Under the pieces are notes generated by a model. It made no database searches, was not told the DNA's origin, and worked only from the letters and a program-made list of their open reading frames with translations. Shown here piece after piece: positions 10,241 to 18,322 of a stretch of DNA of 64,000 nucleotides; positions within the stretch are counted from its first letter, which is position 1, and the number at the start of each line of letters is the position of its first letter. The stretch covers positions 62,001 through 126,000 of the forward strand of contig MWSW01000011.1 in assembly GCA_002050165.1 (NCBI GenBank), given 5' to 3'. Source of the DNA: Candidatus Tepidiaquacellales bacterium OLB4/UTCHB1 (lineage in GTDB: Bacteria; Bacteroidota; Ignavibacteria; Tepidaquicellales; Tepidaquicellaceae). The translations under genes and the position numbers were made by a program.

Positions 10241-11027
10241 GGGTAATTCCTGTACCTCCTTTGTTGTCGGTATTTAAATCAAGCCACATCAGAATAAGTA
10301 CCCACCATAGGGTGAAAATATAATAAAATGGTAGTAACACCATGAGGAATTTACTTTTTCCTACAATCATAATTGGATACTTAATTCCGAATCTCCATGC
10401 TATCGTTCCGAATTTTCCGTACCCGTATTTGAAGGACAGCAACTTAAAACCACTTCGATTAAGTTTTGCAGTTATATCATCTTTAGAGTATCCGTCGCGT
10501 GCATGTTCCTCGATGAAGCTTGTATCACCTTCGTCATGAACGTCGCTACCACCGAGATCAGACGGAGTATTTATGAGGAGTTTGCCTCCCTTTCTAAGCG
10601 CTTGTGCGTAATTACGGAGCACTAACTCATCTTCTTCAATGTGTTCCATTACATCAACACAAAGAATAAAATCAAACTGCTCATTAAAATTTATTTGTGT
10701 AAGATCTGCTATCTTAAACTTCACATTGTCAAGGTTTGATTTCGAGAAAAAATATTTGCAATCTTTCACTTGCTCTTCTTTGACGTCAAGTGCAAGTATA
10801 TTCGATTGCGGAAATCTCTTCGCCATAAAATAAGTGTACTGACCGAAACCCATTCCGGCATCGAGGATGTCCGGTTTTGCGCCGAACGGATAGAGGTTGC
10901 GGATGTCCCGTTTAACGTACCATGAGCGTAGAAACATCAAATCAAGTAGGAAATAAAATAACTTCCTCAGGAAAATATTTTCCGATACTATCTTACCTAA
11001 AAACTTTTTTGTTGGATCGTATTTCAT
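10221..11027 (-). CDS. Class I SAM-dependent methyltransferase with C-terminal membrane segment
   Basis: Methyltransferase of 268 residues. Motif I is ILDAGMGFGQ near residue 55, followed by an acidic strand end (ALDVK). The later motif FDFILCVDVMEHIEE is typical of methyltransferase type-11/23 proteins. The last 40 or so residues include a hydrophobic stretch rich in W, L and Y that probably anchors it to the membrane. The ATG abuts the stop of the upstream GT4 gene with no spacer, and the 3' end overlaps the GT39 gene by 20 bases, so it is part of the coupled glycan operon. A role in methylating a sugar or lipid-linked intermediate is inferred from context only. Confidence 0.82.
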   Translation of the reverse strand: MKYDPTKKFLGKIVSENIFLRKLFYFLLDLMFLRSWYVKRDIRNLYPFGAKPDILDAGMGFGQYTYFMAKRFPQSNILALDVKEEQVKDCKYFFSKSNLDNVKFKIADLTQINFNEQFDFILCVDVMEHIEEDELVLRNYAQALRKGGKLLINTPSDLGGSDVHDEGDTSFIEEHARDGYSKDDITAKLNRSGFKLLSFKYGYGKFGTIAWRFGIKYPIMIVGKSKFLMVLLPFYYIFTLWWVLILMWLDLNTDNKGGTGITLVAEKI

Positions 11028-12185
11028 TTATTTGGAATTTACAAATTCAATTAAACTTTCAGTGAACGATTCCCAGCTGTATTTCTTTTTTTCGTGTAAA
11101 ATGTTCGATTCAATTCCAGTTCGCTGCCCTGACTGAAAAAATCTGATTACTGCTGAAGCTAACGATTCGGGATCGTTAGTGGGAACAACATAGCCGGTCT
11201 TTTCGTCATCCACGACCTCAGGTAATGCGCCGACATTTGTTACCAATACAGGTTTGTCGTAGTAGTATGCAACCGGTATTATTCCACTTTGAGTAGCGTG
11301 ATGATAGGGGAGTACTACGAGGTCGCACGCAGAAAAGAAATATTTTACATCGTCGTTTGGGATGAAATCTTTTACCAGAAAAATATTACCTGCAGAGTTC
11401 AACTCCGAGATCGATTGCATGTATTTTTCTTCATCATCGTAAAATTCGCCGGCGATTACTAATTTTACATTATGCTTTGTATTGACGAGCGGTATCGCTT
11501 TTAGTAAAACGTCCAACCCTTTATATTTCCTGATGTAACCGAAGAAAAGTATTACATCGTCATTAGTGTCAATTTTCACATTGTAGTTTTCTGACAGAAA
11601 CTTGCGCGAATCTTCCAAGCCTTGCTTTTCTCCGTAATTGTCGTAAAGCGGGTGATGAGTAAGCAGCACAGGTTTTGAATTAACATTGAATTTTTCGAGG
11701 TCATCTGCCACGTTCTTCGATTGAACGACAAAATAGTCAATCGGTTTGAACGCATACTTTGTAAGTAATTTATCACCCGGTCGTTGCTCGTGTGGAATAA
11801 CATTATCGCAAATGAACATTATCTTAGCGGAAGATTTATTTTTTATGATTCGTGATATTTTTCCGAAACAAGGCGCAAAAAATGGCATCCAATATCTGAA
11901 AATAACAAGGTCAGGAGATTCTGAAGCAATTTGTTTACCGACTTTCAGCCAATTACACGGATTGATGGAATCAATTGCGATTATATTATCATCTTCAAAG
12001 ACAGGTACCGTTTCAGATCCTTGTTCATACTGGGTTTTCCCGGGGAACAGGAAATCGGGATACTGCCGCTTAAATGAATATATTTTTACACTGTGATTTT
12101 TCCGGAGGTGTTCATACAACATAGCGTTCAATTGTGCAAATGCACCTCGCATCGGGTAGGCAGTTCCGCAAATGATTATTTTCAT
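11028..12185 (-). CDS. GT4-family (GT-B) glycosyltransferase
   Basis: Cytoplasmic retaining glycosyltransferase of 385 residues with a GT-B fold. The N-terminal Rossmann half opens with MKIIICGTAYPMRGA. The C-terminal half has the GT4-type nucleotide-sugar region FFGYIRKYKGLDVLLKA and the E-x7-E-like region around IPVAYYYDKPVLVTNVGALPEVV. It is the first gene of the five-gene minus-strand operon GT4, methyltransferase, GT39, methyltransferase-GT2, GT87. The promoter should lie in the 418-base gap before it. It probably adds a sugar early in assembly of an envelope glycan. The donor and acceptor are not predictable here. Confidence 0.87.
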   Translation of the reverse strand: MKIIICGTAYPMRGAFAQLNAMLYEHLRKNHSVKIYSFKRQYPDFLFPGKTQYEQGSETVPVFEDDNIIAIDSINPCNWLKVGKQIASESPDLVIFRYWMPFFAPCFGKISRIIKNKSSAKIMFICDNVIPHEQRPGDKLLTKYAFKPIDYFVVQSKNVADDLEKFNVNSKPVLLTHHPLYDNYGEKQGLEDSRKFLSENYNVKIDTNDDVILFFGYIRKYKGLDVLLKAIPLVNTKHNVKLVIAGEFYDDEEKYMQSISELNSAGNIFLVKDFIPNDDVKYFFSACDLVVLPYHHATQSGIIPVAYYYDKPVLVTNVGALPEVVDDEKTGYVVPTNDPESLASAVIRFFQSGQRTGIESNILHEKKKYSWESFTESLIEFVNSK

Positions 12186-12603
12186 CTGGGCAAAAATATA
12201 GAAGTAATATGAGGAAATAGTAATTCAATTAAATTATTCGTCCCAAACTGCCTAAACGTTTGCCAATTATTGTTTGAAATGAGCAAATCGGCAAATCCAA
12301 CTGCTGTAGTTTCAACATTGTTATTGATTTTTATTTTTAAGTTAGATAATATTGAGCCATGTTTAAACAGGTAAGGATTAAGCGCGTTCATTAAATAGAA
12401 AAATTTCCGGTTGATATTTACAGAAATTTCGAATTAAGATTGTTGAGTTAATTTCAATTGAAGTTGTGTACTTTAATTAGGGAAATGAATAATTTGAAAA
12501 AGCTCACACAAGTTTATTACTTCAACAAATTACACATAATTTTTATTTAGCAAACCCCGATTATCTGAACCTTCGCTACAACTTAAAAATCAAATCAAGG
12601 AAA
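12186..12603. other. 418-base AT-rich divergent intergenic region
   Basis: Non-coding gap between the divergent glycan operon (minus) and the propeller gene (plus), so it should hold promoters for both. It is strongly AT-rich. A 69-codon open frame on the minus strand (12182-12391) runs into the GT4 start. It has no family resemblance I recognise and is most likely chance. I see no convincing hairpin, tRNA or promoter match. Confidence 0.5.
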
Positions 12604-14883
12604 ATGAATAGACTCGGAATATTGTCATTTTCTCTATTCTTGCTTTTCATATTGTCTTCACGAGGCAATTCACAGGTTGAACTTTGGGAAACATTTTCTG
12701 ATATGAAGACAATCAATTCGATTGAAATAGTATCAGATAGAAATCTCATTTATTGCGCTTCGGAAGGTGGACTCTTTTCGTTAAACTTAAATACCGGTGA
12801 GGTATTAAAGAAATATACAAATATTACCGGACTTGCTACGCTGAGCGCAAAGTCTATTAAAGTTGATAATCACGGTCGCTTATGGGTTGGCAGTGGTGAT
12901 GGTTCAATTTCTATACTTGACCTGAGTTCAGATAACTGGACATATATTTTTGATATAAAAAACTCTACCGAACAGGATAAAGCAATTTATGATATGGAGC
13001 TCTACGAAGATTTTATTTTTGTGGCTACAGGTTACGGAATTCAGAAAATATCCACGTCAGATTTTAGTTTTGTAGATGCACCTTATTACAAATTTGGTTA
13101 CCTCACCGAACGGAGCAAAGTTACAGATATAAAAATTTCAAATGATGTAATTCATGTTGCAACTTCTACCGGTTATGCCAAAGCGAACCTGATAGGCACG
13201 AATCTCAATAACCCGTCAACATGGGAGGCGTATAACGGGAGCCCATTGAATATTGACGTGCAGGCGGTTGAAGTTTATAATGGAAATGTTATGGTCGGAT
13301 CAAAAACAGGCTTACTGTACAACAATGGGAGTTTCTGGCTCATATATCCTAACAGTACTGTAATGAACGCTAATATAAAAGATATTCATGTTGTCGGGCA
13401 GGATTTATATTTTATTTCAAATACCGAAATTTATAAAACCAATTCTTCGGATTTCTCGGTGATTACACAAGTAATTCCTTCAGGCGCATACACACGGATT
13501 GAGACGCTTCCTGACAATACGCCCGTTTTCGGTACTACTGACAAAGGTGTACTTGTGAGAATCAATAACAATTATGTAGATATTGCGCCAAACGGACCGA
13601 ACAGAAATTCTTTTGACAATCTTTCGATAGACTCTGACGGAATTTTATGGGCAGCAGGTGGTGATGCAAACGGCGGGTTTTATAAGTTTGACGGATTAAC
13701 ATGGACAAATTATACAACTCAAACTCACCCGGAAATCGGTAATGGAAATTTCTTCAGGAGAATCATTGCCGGTAATGGTATTGTTTGGGCATTGAATTTC
13801 GGTGGCGGTGCAACAAAAATAACGGGCGACCAGATTATAAACTACAATCCCGGGAATTCAAACTTACCCGGAATTTCGGGTAACCCCGACTTTTGTGTTC
13901 CATTCGGTGGAGCTTTTGATAATAACGGTAGATTCTGGCTTACCGTTTATGTCTCTAATGTTAATATGTCTTTGTGGACTTATAACGGCGATAATACCTT
14001 CACCGGATTTACCAATCCAAGTTCGATTTCTTCTTCAAATCTTGAAAACGTTGCCATTGATGAATTCAATACAAAATGGATAGTTTCAGGTGAAGCTACG
14101 CCGCAGGGTTTGTATTTCTTCAATGAAAACGGTACGGTGAATAACCCCACCGATGACATCTCCGGCTTTTATAACAACAGCGACTTCCCGGGTGGCGGAG
14201 TTACAAACATTAATGATGTCATTGTTGACGGCAATAATGAAGTCTGGGTTGCGACGAATAATGGTATCTTCATTATAAATAATCCAAGAGCGGCAATTGT
14301 AAATCCTGCTCAGAAACCTGCGCCGGTTAAACTTAGATTAATCTCCGGAAACTTAGCTGTGCCTTTCACCGAAGTCTGCAATACTTTGACAAAAGATGTC
14401 CTTAACCAAAAGTGGGTAGGTACGGTAAATAACGGCGTATTTCATATATCCTCAGATGGAGCGACTTTGTTGGACCAATACAATGTTGACAACAGCCCGA
14501 TACTATCGAATGAAATCACATCTATTGCGGTGAACCCTAAAGACGGAGTTGCGTATTTCGGAACTCTGAAAGGATTATCAGCATTGAAAACAAGCGCGAT
14601 AGAGCCGCTCTCAGAGTTTGATGAAATTGTATGTTCACCGAACCCGTTGATACTTCCCTCGGCAGTAGATTTGAGAATAGACGGATTAATTGAGAATACC
14701 AAACTGATGATAATGACATTAGATGGCAGGATAATTGATGAGTTCGATTCTCCGGGTGGAAAAATCGCAACATGGACTAACAGCCGAAACCTCAATCTTG
14801 CCTCAGGGGTTTATATAGTTGTAGCTTTTAATAAAGATGGAAGCAAAGTTGGTAAAGGGAAATTTGCTGTCATTAAAAAATAA
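12604..14883 (+). CDS. Secreted beta-propeller protein with type IX-secretion-like C-terminal domain
   Basis: Exported protein of 759 residues. An N-terminal signal peptide (hydrophobic run ending SRGNSQ, about residue 24) precedes many propeller repeats of the two-component-regulator-propeller type, seen as WVGSGDGSISIL, VWALNFGGG, VWVATNNGIFII and KWVGTVNNGVFHIS. There is no kinase domain, so it is not a hybrid sensor. The last 90 residues (from about SPNPLILPSAVDL, ending GKGKFAVIKK) resemble the type A sorting domain that directs proteins through the type IX secretion system to the cell surface. It is followed after two bases by the HisA-like gene. Surface or extracellular location is inferred from family knowledge. 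The substrate or partner is unknown. Confidence 0.85.
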   Translation: MNRLGILSFSLFLLFILSSRGNSQVELWETFSDMKTINSIEIVSDRNLIYCASEGGLFSLNLNTGEVLKKYTNITGLATLSAKSIKVDNHGRLWVGSGDGSISILDLSSDNWTYIFDIKNSTEQDKAIYDMELYEDFIFVATGYGIQKISTSDFSFVDAPYYKFGYLTERSKVTDIKISNDVIHVATSTGYAKANLIGTNLNNPSTWEAYNGSPLNIDVQAVEVYNGNVMVGSKTGLLYNNGSFWLIYPNSTVMNANIKDIHVVGQDLYFISNTEIYKTNSSDFSVITQVIPSGAYTRIETLPDNTPVFGTTDKGVLVRINNNYVDIAPNGPNRNSFDNLSIDSDGILWAAGGDANGGFYKFDGLTWTNYTTQTHPEIGNGNFFRRIIAGNGIVWALNFGGGATKITGDQIINYNPGNSNLPGISGNPDFCVPFGGAFDNNGRFWLTVYVSNVNMSLWTYNGDNTFTGFTNPSSISSSNLENVAIDEFNTKWIVSGEATPQGLYFFNENGTVNNPTDDISGFYNNSDFPGGGVTNINDVIVDGNNEVWVATNNGIFIINNPRAAIVNPAQKPAPVKLRLISGNLAVPFTEVCNTLTKDVLNQKWVGTVNNGVFHISSDGATLLDQYNVDNSPILSNEITSIAVNPKDGVAYFGTLKGLSALKTSAIEPLSEFDEIVCSPNPLILPSAVDLRIDGLIENTKLMIMTLDGRIIDEFDSPGGKIATWTNSRNLNLASGVYIVVAFNKDGSKVGKGKFAVIKK

Positions 14884-14885
14884 CA

Positions 14886-15653
14886 ATGTTAGTAATACCT
14901 GTAATAGATATAAAGGATGGTAAATGTGTCAGGGTTGTTGAAGGCCACTTTGACAATTCGAGTTATTACAACGAATCGCCTGTATCTCTCGCGAGGTTAT
15001 TCCGGAAAGAAAATTTCAAAGCCCTTCATATTACAGACCTTGATGGCGCACTCGAAGGTGAAATGAGAAATTACTCGATTATTAAAGAAATTTCCGATTC
15101 AATTGATATTCCGGTTCAATATGGTGGCGGTGTAAGAGACATTTCAACTGCCAAACGCGTCATTGAAGATCTCGGAGTTTACAGGCTTGTAATCGGAACG
15201 GGGGCATTAGAGGATCCCCAACTGGTAACACAATTTCTGGAGCTCTATGGTCCGACAAAATTAGTTATCTGCATTGACGAAAAACTTAATAACGTTGTAA
15301 AAAACGGTTGGATTAACTACGCTGATATTACGCCACTTTCTTTTGCAAAGAAAATGGAAGAAATTGGTATTCAGCGAATAATCTATCAGGATGTAACACG
15401 GGTTGGTAATTTCAGCGGTCCGCACCTGAACAGGTTAATTGAAATCGGAGAACAAACTAATTTGAAAATTACTTCAGCCGGTGGTATCGGATCATACAAA
15501 GACCTGAAAGTTCTGGCAGGACTTGAAAAGTATGGAGTTGATTCAGTGATGATCTCAAGAGCGTTATACGAAAATAAGTTTCCATGTCAGCGAATGTGGC
15601 GGGAAATTGAGGTCGAAGATCTCTCGCTCGATTTACCTAAAATTGTAGATTAA
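14886..15653 (+). CDS. hisA: HisA-family TIM-barrel isomerase, divergent in the loop-6 active site
   Basis: TIM-barrel protein of 255 residues of the HisA/HisF family. HisA isomerises ProFAR in histidine biosynthesis. The first-strand Asp is kept (PVIDIKDG, D8), as are D131 (ICIDEK) and both phosphate-binding loops (YGGGVR, SAGGIG). However, the usual loop-6 motif with Asp-Gly (as in TDISRDGTLxG) reads YQDVTRVGNFSG here: the Thr position is Q168 and the Asp position is V173. That Asp is a proposed catalytic acid in characterised HisA enzymes, so activity may be changed or lost. No other his gene is in the window. It starts two bases after the propeller gene, so it is probably co-transcribed with it. 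It is HisA-like by fold, and the true reaction is uncertain. Confidence 0.85.
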   Translation: MLVIPVIDIKDGKCVRVVEGHFDNSSYYNESPVSLARLFRKENFKALHITDLDGALEGEMRNYSIIKEISDSIDIPVQYGGGVRDISTAKRVIEDLGVYRLVIGTGALEDPQLVTQFLELYGPTKLVICIDEKLNNVVKNGWINYADITPLSFAKKMEEIGIQRIIYQDVTRVGNFSGPHLNRLIEIGEQTNLKITSAGGIGSYKDLKVLAGLEKYGVDSVMISRALYENKFPCQRMWREIEVEDLSLDLPKIVD

Positions 15654-16924
15654 TATTCGTGTATTACCTTTCCCTTTTTTATAACGTGAGAAATCATGTT
15701 CACCCCGAAATGATATAAAATATCCCTGTAATCCTCGCAATCAAAAATTATCAAGTCCGCTTGTTTACCCTCCGATAAACTACCCAATTTATGCTGACGA
15801 TTTATTGCACAGGCAGCATTATATGTTACTGCGTTGAGAATCTCATCGGTTTTCATTTTCATTTTAGCCGAAGCCAGCGACATGATAATTTGCAAATTTT
15901 CAGTATTACAACTGCCGGGATTGAAATCCGTCGCCAGCGCAACCGGTACGTTCCTTTCAATTAATTCTTTTGCGGGCGGATAAGATATGTCCAGAAAGTA
16001 CGATACTCCCGGGAGAAGTGTGGCAATCATGTAATTTTCTTTACTATTATACTCTGAGAGTTTTATCACGTCATCAGAATTAAGCGCTTCAAGGTGGTCA
16101 ACGGAAATTGCTCTGGTTTTTATAGCTGCTTCTATTCCGCCGATAGAATTGAATTGATCAGTATGCAATTTGGGAACTAACCCGTGTGATACTCCGTAAC
16201 TGAGAATTTCGATAGTTTCATTTTTGTCGAAATAACCTTTCTCACAGAACACATCAATGAATTCGGCAAGTTTCCCAATTGTAACTGTCGGTATCATTTC
16301 GTTAGTTAAAATCTTTATATATTCATTTTTGTCAATGCCCGGAGGTACATCATGAGCGCCGAGAAAAGTCGGGATGATATCGAGTTCAAATTTATTGGAC
16401 TTGGCCAACTTGTTTATTACGCGCAATAACTTAAGTTCATTTTCAGTATCAAGACCGTAACCTGACTTAGCCTCAATCGTAGTTGTTCCGTAGCGTACGA
16501 AATTTCTCAACCTATTTTCTGAGATGTAGAATAATTTATCTTCATCCGATTCCCTGACAGCGGTTACAGTGTTTAAAATTCCACCACCGGCATTTGCAAT
16601 TGATTCATAAGATTCCCCTGCAGTTCTCATCTCGTATTCATTCCGACGAGAACCGCTGAAAACAAAGTGAGTATGTGAATCAATAAATCCGGGTACAACC
16701 GTCTTCCCGAGAGCATCAATTTCAAATCTGTCACCTGCCGGAAAAGATTTTATAAATGAATTGAATTCCGGGTCATCTCCGGCAAAAATTATAGTATCTC
16801 CCTGAATGTAAACATAACCATTTTCAATGAGTGAAATATCTGATTGGTCATTTCCGCATTTCGGTGTTTTATTATCCCAACGACAAGTCAGTAAATTTGA
16901 AATATTTTTAATTATTAGGTCCAT
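15650..16924 (-). CDS. hutI: Imidazolonepropionase HutI
   Basis: Amidohydrolase-superfamily enzyme of 424 residues that opens the ring of imidazolone-5-propionate to N-formimino-glutamate, the third step of histidine breakdown. The metal-binding HxH is seen in VVPGFIDSHTHFVFSG. The HutI-typical R-x-EYEMR and AGGGILNTV segments follow, and later come KLHTDQF and the ALATDFNPG metal/catalytic Asp region. No hutH, hutU or hutG is nearby, so the rest of the pathway must lie elsewhere or the gene stands alone. Its stop codon shares a TTAA with the convergent hisA stop. It is divergent from bshA across a 99-base AT-rich gap. Confidence 0.95.
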   Translation of the reverse strand: MDLIIKNISNLLTCRWDNKTPKCGNDQSDISLIENGYVYIQGDTIIFAGDDPEFNSFIKSFPAGDRFEIDALGKTVVPGFIDSHTHFVFSGSRRNEYEMRTAGESYESIANAGGGILNTVTAVRESDEDKLFYISENRLRNFVRYGTTTIEAKSGYGLDTENELKLLRVINKLAKSNKFELDIIPTFLGAHDVPPGIDKNEYIKILTNEMIPTVTIGKLAEFIDVFCEKGYFDKNETIEILSYGVSHGLVPKLHTDQFNSIGGIEAAIKTRAISVDHLEALNSDDVIKLSEYNSKENYMIATLLPGVSYFLDISYPPAKELIERNVPVALATDFNPGSCNTENLQIIMSLASAKMKMKTDEILNAVTYNAACAINRQHKLGSLSEGKQADLIIFDCEDYRDILYHFGVNMISHVIKKGKVIHEY

Positions 16925-17023
16925 TAGTTAAAGTATTTTGAATAAAATCTGTGTAAATTCATTTTAAAATGCAGTTCATAATAAATTTTATTTTTTAATT
17001 TTATATAACGCAAAATATAATTT

Positions 17024-18169
17024 ATGAAGATAGGTATAACTTGTTATCCCACATACGGCGGAAGCGGTGTGGTTGCAACTGAGCTTGGCAAAGCGCTTGC
17101 ATTGAAGGGACATGAAATTCACTTCATTTCATATGCAATGCCATCACGGCTACACGGATTTATTGAAAATATTTTTTACCATGAGGTAGAGATGTTCAGT
17201 TATCCGCTATTTGATTTTCCGCTTTATTCATTGTTGCTTGCAAGTAAAATGGTTGAAGTGACCAAGATTAATAATCTCGAACTAATTCACGCACACTATG
17301 CGATACCACATGCCACAAGTGCGTTTATGGCTCGGGAAATATTAAAAGGGGAGAAAAAGAATTTCAACAATGGCTTAAAAGTAGTTACCACTCTTCACGG
17401 TACAGATATTACATTGATCGGACTTGAACCGAGCTTTTTGCCAACGATGAAGTTCAGTATAGAACAATCCGACGGAGTTACTGCTGTATCGAATTTTTTA
17501 AGAGAGAAAACTATAACCAATTATCAGATAAAAAAAGAAATTGAAGTCATTCCGAATTTTATTGATATAAACAGGTTTAGGCGGGTAGAAAACAAACAGA
17601 CTCAATGTTACCGAAAAAACTTTGCCCCCAACGATGAAAAAATACTTATCCACACTTCAAATTTCCGTCCGCTCAAACGAGTACAGGACGTTATCCGGAT
17701 ATTCAACGAAGTAAATAAAAAAATCCCAACTAAACTTATTCTGATTGGTGATGGACCTGAACGAAGCGATTGTGAAAGGCTGGTGCGTGAACTTGATATC
17801 GGTAAGGATGTAAAGTTCCTGGGGAAGCAGGATTCTCTTGTCGAGTTGCTTTCTGTTGCTGATCTGTTCCTTATGCCTTCTCAATCGGAAAGTTTCGGAT
17901 TATCTGCGCTCGAAGCAATGAGTTGTGGTGTACCTGTAATTTCATCCAGTATTGGCGGTCTCCCGGAGTTAAACGTTCACGGTGAAACGGGATATATAGC
18001 TGAAATTGGGGACTTGGAAAGAATGGCTAAATATGCAATCGAACTTTTGACGAATGAAAAAAAATATAATTATTTCAGTGAGCAAGCCCGTCATAGGGCG
18101 GAATTTTTTAAAGAAGATGATATCGTACCGTTATATGAAGACTTTTACAGAAAAATTCTTGATAAATAG
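17024..18169 (+). CDS. bshA: N-acetyl-alpha-D-glucosaminyl L-malate synthase BshA
   Basis: GT4 glycosyltransferase that joins UDP-GlcNAc to L-malate in the first step of bacillithiol synthesis. The N-terminus (MKIGITCYPTYGGSGVVATELG) and the following HEIHFISYAMP and HAHYAIPHATSA segments are characteristic of BshA rather than of general GT4 enzymes. The C-terminal donor site has SNFRPLKRV, GDGPERS and PSQSESFGLSALEAMSCGVP. The length of 381 residues fits the family. bshB and bshC are not in the window. The gene is monocistronic here, divergent from hutI and convergent with the RND operon. It implies that the organism makes bacillithiol or a relative as its small thiol. Confidence 0.94.
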   Translation: MKIGITCYPTYGGSGVVATELGKALALKGHEIHFISYAMPSRLHGFIENIFYHEVEMFSYPLFDFPLYSLLLASKMVEVTKINNLELIHAHYAIPHATSAFMAREILKGEKKNFNNGLKVVTTLHGTDITLIGLEPSFLPTMKFSIEQSDGVTAVSNFLREKTITNYQIKKEIEVIPNFIDINRFRRVENKQTQCYRKNFAPNDEKILIHTSNFRPLKRVQDVIRIFNEVNKKIPTKLILIGDGPERSDCERLVRELDIGKDVKFLGKQDSLVELLSVADLFLMPSQSESFGLSALEAMSCGVPVISSSIGGLPELNVHGETGYIAEIGDLERMAKYAIELLTNEKKYNYFSEQARHRAEFFKEDDIVPLYEDFYRKILDK

Positions 18170-18322
18170 ATAAACTTAGTCCCGGGTTTAAGCACTTAAA
18201 AACTGTTCAGGTAAATCATGAATTTTTTATCTGAAAATCTGCAAATGCTTCAACACCTCTCTCACGCTCAACTGTTTGAGATTTACACGAAAAAAAAGTT
18301 TTTCAATTGAGCTCAACAGATT

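Noticed and set aside
12182-12391. 69-codon minus-strand open frame in the gap before the GT4 gene
   Set aside because: No family motif and no signal peptide, and it lies in AT-rich intergenic DNA. The residues look like chance translation.
18170-18322. Terminator between bshA and the RND operon
   Set aside because: Only a 5-bp stem (CTCAA / TTGAG) was visible, too weak to call.
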